From NCBI GenBank assembly GCA_029260825.1, contig JAJDCM010000175.1:1-38070 (forward strand): a stretch of DNA of 38,070 nucleotides, given 5' to 3'. Origin of the DNA: Planctomycetota bacterium. GTDB lineage: Bacteria; Planctomycetota; JACOTG01; JAJDCM01. Shown piece after piece: positions 27,441 to 36,557 of this stretch. The notes beneath the pieces are model-generated. The model did not search any database and was not told the origin of the DNA. It saw nothing but the letters and a program-made list of their open reading frames with translations. Every line of letters starts with the position of its first letter. The first letter of the stretch is position 1. The position numbers and the translations under genes are program-made.

Positions 27441-27902
27441 ATGCCTGCAACCACCGACAAGATCGAAAAAGAAACCGTGATCGAGGCCCTTCCCGCCCGG
27501 GTCTGGCGAGCACTTGCCGACCCCGCGGAGTTTGGAACCTGGTTCGGCGTTCGGATCGATGGTGAGTTTACTCCCGGAGCTCGGGTGGTCGGCACGATCA
27601 CAACTCCGGGCTATGAACATCTGACCTTCGAGATGGTGATCGAAGAGATGGAAGAAGAGCGACTGTTTGCGTACCGCTGGCATCCCTATGCAATCGACCC
27701 GGATGTTGATTACTCCACAGAACCCATGACCCGGGTCGAAATAAGGCTGGAGGCTAGCGGCTCTTCTGCGACTCGGCTCAAAATCGTGGAGTCCGGCTTC
27801 GATCAAATCCCTGCCGCTCGTCGCGCCGAAGCATTCCGGATGAACGATGGTGGTTGGACGGAACAGCTAAAGAACATCGTGCGCCATGTCACCACGCAAT
27901 AA
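27441..27902 (+). CDS. AHSA1/SRPBCC-family protein
   Basis: The 153-residue protein has the START-like pattern: IEKETVIEALPARVWRALAD, then FGTWFGVRIDGEFTPGARVV, a central RLFAYRWHPYAID segment, and the C-terminal helix MNDGGWTEQLKNIVRHVTTQ. This is the AHSA1 subgroup commonly encoded next to ArsR-type regulators. A good ribosome site (AGGAGAGGA) precedes the ATG. It overlaps the downstream ArsR-like gene by 17 bp, so the two are one operon under the palindrome-flanked promoter. The ligand is unknown; the AHSA1 name comes from a chaperone activator, but bacterial members mostly have no known activity on Hsp90. Confidence 0.88.
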   Translation: MPATTDKIEKETVIEALPARVWRALADPAEFGTWFGVRIDGEFTPGARVVGTITTPGYEHLTFEMVIEEMEEERLFAYRWHPYAIDPDVDYSTEPMTRVEIRLEASGSSATRLKIVESGFDQIPAARRAEAFRMNDGGWTEQLKNIVRHVTTQ

Positions 27903-28236
27903 TCAACCTACGAGCGGAGATCGTAGCGCCAGGGTCTTTGCTGCACTGGGAGACGACACCAGGCTTCGAATCATCACCCACATGTGCAGCATGGGCCCGG
28001 CGTCGATCGTCAGTCTGACCCAAGGGTCCGGAGTTACGCGCCAGGCCGTCACCAAGCACCTGCGTATCCTCGAGGGAGCGGGACTCGTGCGAACGACCCG
28101 GGTGGGGCGGGAGACAAGCTGGCAACTCTTGCCAGAAGGCCTTGGCGCCGCACGTGCTAGCCTGGATCGGATCTCGGCCCAGTGGGACAACGCACTTCAC
28201 CGCCTGAAGACCTTCATCGAGGATCAACCCACATGA
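27886..28236 (+). CDS. ArsR-family winged-helix transcriptional regulator
   Basis: The 116-residue protein has the ArsR winged helix: VFAALGDDTRLRIITHM, then SIVSLTQGSGVTRQAVTKHL as the recognition helix region, RILEGAGLVRTTRVGRETSW as the wing, and a C-terminal dimerisation helix (LDRISAQWDNALHRLK). No cysteine cluster resembling the ELCVCDL metal site is present, so this is not a classic metal sensor. It is translated from within the end of the AHSA1 gene (17-bp overlap), which makes coupling likely. The natural target is its own promoter through GCAACCTTAAGGTTGC, which is an inference from position. Confidence 0.9.
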   Translation: MSPRNNQPTSGDRSARVFAALGDDTRLRIITHMCSMGPASIVSLTQGSGVTRQAVTKHLRILEGAGLVRTTRVGRETSWQLLPEGLGAARASLDRISAQWDNALHRLKTFIEDQPT

Positions 28237-28273
28237 AGGGAATCACCTCACGGTCATCCCGACGAAGACCGAC

Positions 28274-30499
28274 TTACTCACCCAAAGGTTCAAGCCGAAA
28301 CCCGCTTACAAGATTCCCCTGCCGATACTCAAAATGGGCGGTGGAATCCTTTGACACCACTTGTGAGATGCGCCCCTTGGAATCACGAGCCAGTCGAACG
28401 GGTGCGACTGTCAGGTCGCCTCCAGGCACCATGACATAGAAACGGACCTTGTTCGTTCCTTCGCTCAAATAGTCTGCGATCAACAGGAACTGGTTTATGT
28501 TCGAGCGGTGCCCCGCATCCCACCGCGTCTTGCAAAAATCGAGCATCAGCTGACTGTCGGCAAAATACTGATTGGCGAGGGTTGCAAAAGCTTCCTGGGG
28601 CGCGTTCAGAAAGAACTGAATGTTGCCCCGCGAATAGGCCCTGTCGTATTCGGTCTTCCCCTTGAAGTAATTCACCCACGCTTCGTTCCAGCTCTTCTCA
28701 TCACCATCCCAAGAACCCATCTCCTTGAAGTTCTTCTTCGTTAAGGCCCAATCGATGCCGCGAGACTTCGGGGAGCGGAAAACAACGTGTCGACCAGACG
28801 CCTGGGCAAGCCCCTCAAACTTTCGCTCGAACAGCTCCGGGCGCGTTCCCCTGCCAACCGTATCCAACATATTGTGAGCCAGCTCATGGGCCAGGCAGAT
28901 CAGGTAGACATCCGTCACACCAGGACGCGGAGCGTCAGCGGCAAAGCTGTTCTCCTTCCGTCCAAGAGGCAAATCAAAAATGTTCACCCCCGATCGGGAA
29001 CGAATCTTCTGGCTCTTGAGCGCCGGTCCCAACCATCCCGCCACCGTGATCGTCTGAACATCCCAGGTAGAGGGTGGCATGGCCATCATCAGCCGATGCA
29101 TGGCGACCAGGTGGTCAGGGGTTGCCGTGTTGTTATCGATGAACAACACACCAAGGTCGACGAGGAGCTTGCGATACCCCGCCTGAAATCCAAGAGCGTC
29201 GGCAACCCTCTTGCGATTCAGAATCGAATCGGGGAGTGAGTCCGAAACAACAACCCAGAACTGCCCGGCCAGCATCGGCAAGTGAGGCCAGGACTCCAGA
29301 TTGAAACGTGATCTCCCAAGGAGTCCTGGATACTTTTTTGCCAGGAGGGAAAGTTGCTCGAAGAGCCGTTCCCGGGATGAGCTGGGAATCAGGCCACCGG
29401 AGAGATCAGCTTGCAACGATGCCAGCGCTCCAAAGACCTGGCCACGCACGTTCGCATCATCTCGAAGAACTTCTCCCAGATTCTGCTCGTATCGTTCCAG
29501 CAGGCTTTGAAACGAATCAAGCCGCGAGGAAGAACCAATCCCCTTCATGAAAAAGAGTCGGCCATTCTTGCCCCCGCTGATCAAATCAAGAACGCCGTCG
29601 CCATCCAAATCCGACAGCTCGGGGGTGGTGTCGTCGCCGTTCTCATCCCGGATGCTGAGGTTGGTCCCATCGGCTCCCTGGAACAATTGGCTTCTTCTCA
29701 ACATCGGTTTTTGGCCCACACTCCTGCCCACCGCGGTGTTGCGATACAAGGAGACCGTTCCCCAGTTCACTCCCAACAAAAGATCCAGTCGCCCATCCTG
29801 ATCAAAATCGAGGATGCGCGGATGGGAATTGTAAGCCAGGCTGATGTCAAAAAACGGCTCTCCTCGATGAAACCTCGGCGCCCCCGCTTTTCCTTCGTTG
29901 CGGTACAACATGAGCCTTCCACTGAAGGACCCGGTCAAAATATCAGGGAGCCCATCTCCATCCCAATCTGCGACATCGAATCGACCCTGGCAATTCTCCT
30001 GGACATGAAACGTCAGGCTATCCTCGGAGAACTTGGGGCTCTTGACGCTTCCGACGTTCTCATGAATCGCAATCTGGTTTCCTGAATGACATACGACAAG
30101 GTCAAGCAGGGCATTCCCGACAAGATTTTCCAGAACAAGCCCTGTGTAGGAACTTCCCCAGGAAAACCTCTCGCCAGCGAAAATCGGTTCCTTCTCCTGA
30201 AAGCGCGCTCCTTGAGTGCGAGTCCCGTCGACCCCATTGCGAAACAACCACAGTCGACCATCTCCACAAGCTGCGAGCAAATCAACATCACCGTCTGCAT
30301 CCCAGTCGTAGCATCGTGTCGCCGCATGCACTCCAAGATCGATGGGCACTCCTTCGGATTCAAGAGGCACAGGGCTCTCGTAAGACATCGTAGGAATCGA
30401 CCGGGTCGCGGCGTTCTCGGCAAGAAGCGGGATGCAAAAAAAGCCAAACACCATAAATGCTGAACAGAGTGATCTTGCAGAAAAAGAGATGCTCATCAT
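28274..30499 (-). CDS. secreted FG-GAP repeat protein with C-terminal HExxH metalloprotease-like domain
   Basis: The 741-residue protein begins with a signal peptide (1-28, ending near LLAEN). Residues about 55-320 contain FG-GAP/VCBS-type repeats with calcium-type loops: DWDADGDVDLLAA, DWDGDGLPDILTG, DFDQDGRLDLLLG and DLDGDGVLDLISG, each followed by a G-LWLFRN-like strand. Such repeats form beta-propellers. The C-terminal part (about 400-741) carries HELAH (538-542), a zinc-protease signature, and APQEAFATLANQYF, where E636 could be the third ligand as in anthrax lethal factor-like (ATLF) domains. The ATG starts at 30499 and overlaps the DUF2293 stop by 4 bp, so translation is probably coupled. 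The purpose of joining a propeller to a metalloprotease is unknown. Confidence 0.85.
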   Translation of the reverse strand: MMSISFSARSLCSAFMVFGFFCIPLLAENAATRSIPTMSYESPVPLESEGVPIDLGVHAATRCYDWDADGDVDLLAACGDGRLWLFRNGVDGTRTQGARFQEKEPIFAGERFSWGSSYTGLVLENLVGNALLDLVVCHSGNQIAIHENVGSVKSPKFSEDSLTFHVQENCQGRFDVADWDGDGLPDILTGSFSGRLMLYRNEGKAGAPRFHRGEPFFDISLAYNSHPRILDFDQDGRLDLLLGVNWGTVSLYRNTAVGRSVGQKPMLRRSQLFQGADGTNLSIRDENGDDTTPELSDLDGDGVLDLISGGKNGRLFFMKGIGSSSRLDSFQSLLERYEQNLGEVLRDDANVRGQVFGALASLQADLSGGLIPSSSRERLFEQLSLLAKKYPGLLGRSRFNLESWPHLPMLAGQFWVVVSDSLPDSILNRKRVADALGFQAGYRKLLVDLGVLFIDNNTATPDHLVAMHRLMMAMPPSTWDVQTITVAGWLGPALKSQKIRSRSGVNIFDLPLGRKENSFAADAPRPGVTDVYLICLAHELAHNMLDTVGRGTRPELFERKFEGLAQASGRHVVFRSPKSRGIDWALTKKNFKEMGSWDGDEKSWNEAWVNYFKGKTEYDRAYSRGNIQFFLNAPQEAFATLANQYFADSQLMLDFCKTRWDAGHRSNINQFLLIADYLSEGTNKVRFYVMVPGGDLTVAPVRLARDSKGRISQVVSKDSTAHFEYRQGNLVSGFRLEPLGE

Positions 30500-31203
30500 C
30501 CTTCCTGCTCCTCACCACGACAATCCGTTCCTCCGCCAAGGGCTCGCTGCAGAGGACATTGCTCGGGATCAACTTCGCTCCCCGCGCGGTAGCCCTCAAG
30601 AAGGCTTCGTGATTGCTCGGCAAGCATCCGCCGAACCGAGCTACGGTTGCCTTTGATACGGGCAATCTTCATGGTTTCATAGCCGGTCGTCCCATGACGC
30701 ATCCACGCGATCACGGCTGATTCCGCTCGCTTTTCCACCGGGATCCTCTGGGTTCGGGCGACCGTCCCGCTGCCAACCGGAGTGGCATGCTTGGTGACCG
30801 CATCGGCCAGTCGTTCGGCAACGTCAAAGTGATTCAATGCAAAATCGAGAAAAGCCAGGACCGCACCACGAAAGTCCTCCACATATTCGGCCTGTTTCCG
30901 ATCCCTGCGGTTCGCATCTGCCTGGCGGCGTTTTGCGTAGGACTCTGTGGATCGCTCTGCCTCCAGCTCCGCACGCAACACCTCGATCCGATCAGCCGGT
31001 GCCCACACTCCGCGAGAGAACATCCGGCGACCCTTCTTTTCCTGCACGGTCCAGCTGGGTCCATCCGCCTTCACCCGACGGGTAAGAGCAGCATCTCCCG
31101 GCGGGAGCAATGCCCAACCTTGCGGAACCTTCATGACCTTACCCTCACTGCGAACGGATCGCTCATTCGGGCCTGGCGCAACGATTTTATTCTCTGCTGG
31201 CAT
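30496..31203 (-). CDS. DUF2293 domain protein
   Basis: The 235-residue protein matches the DUF2293 pattern: KVPQGWALLPPGDAALTRRV near the N-terminus, WTVQEKKGRRMFSRGVWAP in the middle, and a C-terminal helical segment (RAESAVIAWMRHGTTGYETM) that ends in RSVRRMLAEQSRSLL-type helices. The role of DUF2293 is unknown; the central stretch (RRQADANRRDRKQAEYVEDF) is highly charged. It has no signal peptide. The start at 31203 is preferred because the N-terminal residues (GPNERSVR) fit the family; an ATG at 31134 has a better ribosome site. It lies directly upstream of the FG-GAP metalloprotease with a 4-bp ATGA overlap. A cytoplasmic DUF2293 protein coupled to an exported protease is an unusual pairing. 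Confidence 0.8.
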   Translation of the reverse strand: MPAENKIVAPGPNERSVRSEGKVMKVPQGWALLPPGDAALTRRVKADGPSWTVQEKKGRRMFSRGVWAPADRIEVLRAELEAERSTESYAKRRQADANRRDRKQAEYVEDFRGAVLAFLDFALNHFDVAERLADAVTKHATPVGSGTVARTQRIPVEKRAESAVIAWMRHGTTGYETMKIARIKGNRSSVRRMLAEQSRSLLEGYRAGSEVDPEQCPLQRALGGGTDCRGEEQEG

Positions 31204-31381
31204 TCTTCCATCCAGGACTCAAAGAAATGGTATTCATCCCTTTTTTCACAAGGGGAGCCGTCAGGAAGGTATTGGAACAGGCCCATCCACTAGTGGCAAG
31301 AGCGACCTTTCCAAGGCCACCGTCGAACGTTAAAGTACCGGTTGGATAATCCTGAAGACCCCCAACCCTGGAGTCAGACAT

Positions 31382-31990
31382 TTGGATACATTTGATGCGA
31401 TTTACGGACGCCGTGCCGTCAAACATTTCGACCCTCAGCACAAGCTCACCGATGAGGAGGTCAACAAGCTCCTCGAGGCCACGATCCAGGCTCCAACTTC
31501 ATTCAACATCCAGCACTGGCGCTTCGTCGTGCTGAGCGACCCCGAGCTCCGAACCCAGATCCGAGCCAACGGCAATGATCAAGCCCAGATGACCGATGCA
31601 TCCCTCCTCGTCCTGATGACGGCGGATGTCCATGCCTGGAAAAAAGATCCATCCAGATACTGGGTCAATGCACCCAAAGAGGTCGCGGACATGTTGGTCG
31701 GCTGGATGGGTCCGTTTCACGAGGGAAATGATCAGCTTCAACGAGACGAGGCCCAGCGCTCCATCGGCATCGCCATGCAAACTCTCATGCTTGCCGCCAG
31801 ATCCATCGGCTACGAGTCCTGTCCGATGATCGGCTTCGATCACGATGCGGTGGCCAAGCTCATCCACCTTCCCGCAGATCATTGCATCGGCCCCATGGTG
31901 GCCATCGGCAAGGGCCTTCAGAAACCCTGGCCAAAACCGGGTCAACTATCGCTAAAGGAAGTGGTCGTCGCGAACAGATTCCCTCAATAG
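31382..31990 (+). CDS. nitroreductase-family FMN oxidoreductase
   Basis: The 202-residue protein opens with TFDAIYGRRAVKHFDP, then EVNKLLEATIQAPTSFNIQH, WRFVVLSD and a C-terminal IGYESCPMIGF segment. These are nitroreductase-fold features: the RR-(V/S) phosphate-binding start and the AP(S/T)--N flavin region. Such enzymes reduce nitro-aromatics or quinones using NAD(P)H; the physiological substrate is not predicted. The start codon is TTG at 31382, supported by GGAG 8 bases upstream and by the way the family begins. It is divergent from the DUF2293 gene and is followed after 82 bp by an exported HExxH protein on the same strand. Confidence 0.88.
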   Translation: MDTFDAIYGRRAVKHFDPQHKLTDEEVNKLLEATIQAPTSFNIQHWRFVVLSDPELRTQIRANGNDQAQMTDASLLVLMTADVHAWKKDPSRYWVNAPKEVADMLVGWMGPFHEGNDQLQRDEAQRSIGIAMQTLMLAARSIGYESCPMIGFDHDAVAKLIHLPADHCIGPMVAIGKGLQKPWPKPGQLSLKEVVVANRFPQ

Positions 31991-32072
31991 CGCTCACTTC
32001 GGTTGGACTCCTGACGGGTCATGAGCAGGAGAAGAAAAAGAACGAGGGAATCGTTTGAAAGAAGGTGAAATC

Positions 32073-33182
32073 GTGAAATGCAAAACACTGAATCGGCAAC
32101 TACGAAATCCCCCCGGACTCCTCCTGGCATTGGCCTTCCTGATCTTCCCCGCCACCGCCCACGCCCAGCTTTACGATCACACGGCGAAAACTGACTTTGA
32201 CATCATCACAACCGCCGACCCCAGTGCCTTCCTTTGTCTGGAATACTACGGGCTTGGCAGAAAGGAAATGCCCGACCTCAAGAGGAGAAACTCCCTGTTC
32301 AAATCAGACGTCTTCGTATTCACCGCATACTATAGCGACGGGACATCCATCGAGGTCGTCGTCAATCCTGAATTCAAGAACGTCGATGCCGCAAGAACGG
32401 AGGCTTTGCGATACACGAACAGGCTCGGTCAATTGCCGACAATCCTTCGCAAAGGAGTATCTCGAATGATCGTCCATGGCACTGGATACTCCGGCTTCGT
32501 CGGGGGAGACGGCGCCATGATTCTGTACTCGGACTACGCCACGAAGAAAATCGCGCACAATCATCTGGAAGAGTCGCTCTTCCATGAGTCCATTCATGCG
32601 GCGTTCCAAAAGGAGCAGTCCGGGCCCGGTTGGGCAGCAGCACAAGAGGCGGACGGTGCCTTTCTCACCCGATACGGCAAAGACAAACCGGCAAGTGAAG
32701 ATCTGGCCGAGACGGCACTCTTTGCCTACAGCATCCTTCACCATCCAGGTCGCATTCCCGTAGCCGACGAAGAAAAGATCAAAGCCACGATTCCGAACCG
32801 GATCGAGTACGTGAGAAACCTCCTTCCGCCGGACCAACCGATCTTCTTCTCGGTCAAAGAGGCCTATCAATGTGATGGCTCGGCCAAGGTCTCCCTTTCC
32901 AACCCATCGCTCCCGGACGATTCCGGTCAGCTCCCGACCGACAACCGGACATCATCCGATCCAGACAGCCCGGTTTACCAGTGGTTCGACAGCGACATCA
33001 TGTCGAATGTTCTTCTTCACATCTATGACAGAGATGAAGACAAGGTCTCTTCATTCCTTATGTCCTGGAAGAACATCGACTATACCGGCCCTGAGTTGAT
33101 CAAGGCTACCGCGACGGAATTCGGATTGGACAAGGCAGCTCTCAAGACAGAAATCGAAAAATGGCGCGGATCTGATTTTTGA
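32073..33182 (+). CDS. exported protein with putative HExxH metalloprotease motif
   Basis: The 369-residue protein starts at GTG 32073, with AGAAGG 7 bases upstream; an in-frame TTG at 32055 would add six residues. A signal peptide is clear (LLLALAFLIFPATAHAQ, cut near residue 32). Residues about 165-220 hold FHESIHAAF (HESIH at 171-175) and, 38 residues later, SEDLAETALFAY, a layout seen in gluzincin-like proteases where the second motif supplies the third zinc ligand (E209 or E213). The remaining sequence has few recognisable features. The charged N-terminal part (about 40-120) is a strand-rich domain of unknown family. It is not similar overall to the FG-GAP metalloprotease at 28274-30499. 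Protease activity is inferred from motifs only. Confidence 0.7.
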   Translation: MKCKTLNRQLRNPPGLLLALAFLIFPATAHAQLYDHTAKTDFDIITTADPSAFLCLEYYGLGRKEMPDLKRRNSLFKSDVFVFTAYYSDGTSIEVVVNPEFKNVDAARTEALRYTNRLGQLPTILRKGVSRMIVHGTGYSGFVGGDGAMILYSDYATKKIAHNHLEESLFHESIHAAFQKEQSGPGWAAAQEADGAFLTRYGKDKPASEDLAETALFAYSILHHPGRIPVADEEKIKATIPNRIEYVRNLLPPDQPIFFSVKEAYQCDGSAKVSLSNPSLPDDSGQLPTDNRTSSDPDSPVYQWFDSDIMSNVLLHIYDRDEDKVSSFLMSWKNIDYTGPELIKATATEFGLDKAALKTEIEKWRGSDF

Positions 33183-33251
33183 CAACAAGGCGACATCAGA
33201 CACCTGTTGAATAGCAATGCCACTTCTCGTACTCAATGAGGAAGAACCCGG

Positions 33252-33977
33252 CTAGCCTCTGAAGATCTTTTGCAGGAACCCTACCTTGCGCTGGTAGGCA
33301 AACACGGGATGAAGGCCGTGGCGTCGCACGACCGTGTTCGGGCCGTAGCGGCCCCACGAAAAACCATCCCCCGGTTGCGCCGAACGGAGATCAATGATCT
33401 GAAAGGACGGATCCAGCGCCGACGCAAATTCCCGCAGAACCGAATCAGAAGATTCAACGCAGGCCTCAAAAGTGCTGACTCCCGGGTTGGTCCGCCAGAC
33501 GTTTTGGATTCGATCCTCGTGAACGTCGTTGATCAGGCTCTCGTGGGGAGGTTGACAGGCCTTGAACAGCTCGACGAGAAACTCCGAAAGATCTCTTGAC
33601 TGGTACAGGATGACCGGAGCATCGTGGCAAGCGAACCAGATGGGACCGAAGGTGGTGGATTCCGGAGTGAGGTCAACAACCCAGAAGTTTCCAAAACCAT
33701 CCGCGGCGATCGGAACGCCGTGGGGGAAGACCCTCTTCAGTTCGAATTCCAAGTCGCTACCGGTGAAATCCACCTGATCGGCAACGGCCCCCTCGAATCC
33801 TCGGGTCAAAAGTAGCAACTCCCTGACCTCTTCGGGGAGAGTGCAGGGTAGGGAATCCTCGAACTCCTTGAGGCCGATCTCCCCGAGGCCCGGAAGCAGC
33901 GACACCTCGATCTCATCCCCATCTTCGTCGATCAAAGACCGGGATTTCGCTTCCCGAAGGATCTGAATTGGTTTCAT
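33252..33977 (-). CDS. SUKH-superfamily (SMI1/KNR4-like) protein
   Basis: The 241-residue protein starts at the ATG at 33977, which has GGAG 9 bases upstream; an open frame runs further to 34058 and overlaps the subtilase end. Residues about 30-160 follow the SMI1/KNR4 pattern: GLKEFEDSLPCTLPEEVREL, LLLTRGFEG, then a VPIAADGFGNFWVVDL strand set and a C-terminal RDLSEFLVELFKAC helix. SUKH proteins are best known as immunity proteins of bacterial polymorphic toxins, but some are general protein-binding modules. Residues 160-241 have no recognised fold. It lies 56 bp after the subtilase stop on the same strand and is the last gene of a possible caspase/subtilase/SUKH series. Confidence 0.75.
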   Translation of the reverse strand: MKPIQILREAKSRSLIDEDGDEIEVSLLPGLGEIGLKEFEDSLPCTLPEEVRELLLLTRGFEGAVADQVDFTGSDLEFELKRVFPHGVPIAADGFGNFWVVDLTPESTTFGPIWFACHDAPVILYQSRDLSEFLVELFKACQPPHESLINDVHEDRIQNVWRTNPGVSTFEACVESSDSVLREFASALDPSFQIIDLRSAQPGDGFSWGRYGPNTVVRRHGLHPVFAYQRKVGFLQKIFRG

Positions 33978-34033
33978 GATTGCAAGCTCCGCCTGAACCT
34001 GTGTTCCCATCTCCGACTCTTGACGTCTTTCGA

Positions 34034-36448
34034 CTACTCGGGAATCTGCACCACGCACGTGGATCGGGTGAGAAGTTCTCCCGACTGATCATCGAAAAGA
34101 TCAACTTTGAGGGTCAGGTCACAATTCTTGTCGAGACCGGCGGGGAGACGTACGCGAACCATTCGCATCCGCGAAGCCCCGACCGGGAACGACCGGTTCA
34201 CCACCAAAAAGTTGTCGATAGACGATCCGTTGCAGTTCTCCACGCTGAACTCGGCCCGGATCTCGACCGCTTGATCAAGATTGTTTCGAGCATTGGCCGT
34301 CAATTCGACCCGGCCAGCGGGGCTCGTGGGGGTGACACAAGTCATGTCGAGGCTGACGACCTTGAGGGGGACATTCGCGGCAACGCTGGCGATCTGTTCC
34401 GTCATCAGGCTCGTGGCGGCGACTCGCAACGTCCAGGTTCCCGGCTCCGGATTGTTCACGAGAATTTGCTCGAGGTTGTTCAGGGAATCGACGCCTCGGG
34501 TTGAAGCAACGATGTCCGCTGGGACGATGGGGTCGATTCCGGTGAGTGTTGCATCATAGGGCTCGTGCGGAAGAGGATCGAGGATCCACGGGCGGTGCAC
34601 CGTCTGGGAGGGAGATTCAAGGACGAGATCAAGGTCATTCATGAGCTTGGGAATCGTGATGTCCTCTGCGGGGTTTCCGGGGAGATCGTCCCAGGCAAGA
34701 GTCACTCGCAAGGTCGCCTGATCCTGGGGGACCTGGATCTTGAGGGTGCGATCGAGTCCGGTCCCCAGAGCGGTCAGCTCCCGGATCCGGCGCTGACCGA
34801 TGAGATTTGATGCGGCCTCGGCATTGATGAGGCCGTATCCGGTCGCATAGTCTGGACCCCGATGATAGAAGACCGGAACCCCGGTATCCGGGTTGTTGTC
34901 TTCGGAAGGTGACGGGTTGGTGTGGATGAGATCCCCGGCGGTCTGGGCGAGAATCGCCTTGATGCTCGACGGACAGGGAGGGTTCACGTCGAGGTCGACA
35001 CCGAACACCCTGGCGTACTTTTGAAAGAGGAGGGCAATGGCACCGGAGGCGGATGGGGTTGCCATGGAGGTTCCGCACCAGGCCATATAGGTATCCCCGG
35101 GAAAAGGCGCGATGATACCTCCCGATACCGCGCATCCCGGAGCCATGACGTCTGGTTTGGTCCGTCCGTCAAACGTCGGGCCCATGGCGCTGAAGCTGGC
35201 TCTCGAGTCATCTTCCTTGTTCGTCGCGCCAACCGAAATGGTGTTCTTCGCCGAAGTGAAGACGGCGAAATAACCGACGAGGTTGCCGTACTGACGGAAC
35301 GTTCCGTTGTTTCCAGCCCCGAAGACGATCGTTATCTCTCGGCCCGCCGACCCCAGAACCATCTGGTCGAGGAGGAGAGCTCTTGCGTCATACTCCATGC
35401 ATACCGATTGTACGATCGAGTTACTCGAGATGTCGGCTCCGTAGGTGGAGATGGCTTCCTGGTAGTCGGGCAGGTTCACTCCCACCCCATAGGAGATCAG
35501 CTCGCACCTTGGCGCCATGCCACGCAATTGAAAGGGTGTGCCTCCCACGGTCTCGGACAGTGCGCCGCTCCCACCGATGATTCCACCGACGTGGGTTCCG
35601 TGATCACCGGTACCCGAGGTTCGAAGGAGCCTTCCCGCAAAGTCATCGTGCTCCGGGTCAATACCCGTGTCAAAGACCGCCACCTGGACATCTCGTCCGC
35701 TCAAATTGTATTGAACGACCTGGCCAAGAATCTGGGCATTCTGCAAGACGTCAACGTGCATGGACTCGCGCCCGATGTGAACGATGGGCTCGATGAGCTG
35801 ATTGCCGGGCTCGATCCACATGACCTCTTCTTCACGAGCCAGGGTGAGAAGGTCAGAAGGCTTGACGACGGCCTCGTAAAAACCATTACCAAATGCTTTG
35901 GCCCGGGGATCGAACCGGCGAATCATCCGTTCTCCGCTCCGCGCGGCGACGTCGAAATGAAAGACCACGTGAATCGCAATGGAATCCGGTGTGACGCGAA
36001 TCCGGTCGGGGAATATCTTCGGGTCCTGAAGGAGTGGGTGAACCTTGTCCCGGGGTGGGAGAAGACAGACCGAGCGAAGAAGCTTCATGTCGGGTGTGAG
36101 GTCAACGGGGATCGAGGCAAACCATCCTCGTTCCCGGATGGGAAGCAGGAGGCTTATTCCCGATCCCTCCAATCGTAGCCGGGTCTCACGTGTCATCGGA
36201 GCACGAAGTTGAAGGACAACGTGCATCCGCTTCTTGCCGGTCACCGACTTCTTTTCGAGATCGAGCACATCCTTGAGCCTGGCACCGATTCCCTCGGCTG
36301 GGACAAGAGACCGGGTCCGGAAGCGGAGAGCCGGTGCGTCACTTGACGCGGGCTCGGCCGGCGGTTGGGAGGCTGCGGGCATATTCGAGAAAAAAAACAG
36401 GGCCGCTGAAAGAAGAGTGAAGAGAAGAGGCGTTCGGGGGACGGTCAT
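34034..36448 (-). CDS. secreted S8 subtilase
   Basis: The 804-residue protein starts at 36448, with AAAGGAG 8 bases upstream and a signal peptide (1-28, TPLLFTLLSAALFFFSNMPA). A propeptide-like region (about 70-220) is followed by the catalytic domain (about 230-560): Asp260 (FDTGIDPEHDD), His283 (GDHGTHVGG), oxyanion Asn380 (FGAGNNG) and Ser461 (GTSMATPSASG). The triad is complete. A beta-domain at about 590-720 (LRVTLAWDDLPG, LMNDLDLVLESP, NNLEQILVNNPEPGTWTLRV) is the common C-terminal module of kexin/PPC-type subtilases. It differs from the large subtilase at 15606-19571 in length and C-terminal layout. It lies 109 bp after a caspase-like gene and 56 bp before the SUKH gene. Confidence 0.92.
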   Translation of the reverse strand: MTVPRTPLLFTLLSAALFFFSNMPAASQPPAEPASSDAPALRFRTRSLVPAEGIGARLKDVLDLEKKSVTGKKRMHVVLQLRAPMTRETRLRLEGSGISLLLPIRERGWFASIPVDLTPDMKLLRSVCLLPPRDKVHPLLQDPKIFPDRIRVTPDSIAIHVVFHFDVAARSGERMIRRFDPRAKAFGNGFYEAVVKPSDLLTLAREEEVMWIEPGNQLIEPIVHIGRESMHVDVLQNAQILGQVVQYNLSGRDVQVAVFDTGIDPEHDDFAGRLLRTSGTGDHGTHVGGIIGGSGALSETVGGTPFQLRGMAPRCELISYGVGVNLPDYQEAISTYGADISSNSIVQSVCMEYDARALLLDQMVLGSAGREITIVFGAGNNGTFRQYGNLVGYFAVFTSAKNTISVGATNKEDDSRASFSAMGPTFDGRTKPDVMAPGCAVSGGIIAPFPGDTYMAWCGTSMATPSASGAIALLFQKYARVFGVDLDVNPPCPSSIKAILAQTAGDLIHTNPSPSEDNNPDTGVPVFYHRGPDYATGYGLINAEAASNLIGQRRIRELTALGTGLDRTLKIQVPQDQATLRVTLAWDDLPGNPAEDITIPKLMNDLDLVLESPSQTVHRPWILDPLPHEPYDATLTGIDPIVPADIVASTRGVDSLNNLEQILVNNPEPGTWTLRVAATSLMTEQIASVAANVPLKVVSLDMTCVTPTSPAGRVELTANARNNLDQAVEIRAEFSVENCNGSSIDNFLVVNRSFPVGASRMRMVRVRLPAGLDKNCDLTLKVDLFDDQSGELLTRSTCVVQIPE

Positions 36449-36557
36449 GACAAACACTCCTTTATGGTTGCGCGAAACCGGATGCTCCAGTGTCGCCGGG
36501 AGCGAGGCATCCGTCAACCTGGAACCAACCGACCCACGAGTCATGCCGACGGTATGC

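Noticed and set aside
34922..36178. 418-codon plus-strand open frame antisense to the second subtilase
   Set aside because: The minus-strand frame carries a full catalytic triad; this frame is its shadow and shows no motif.
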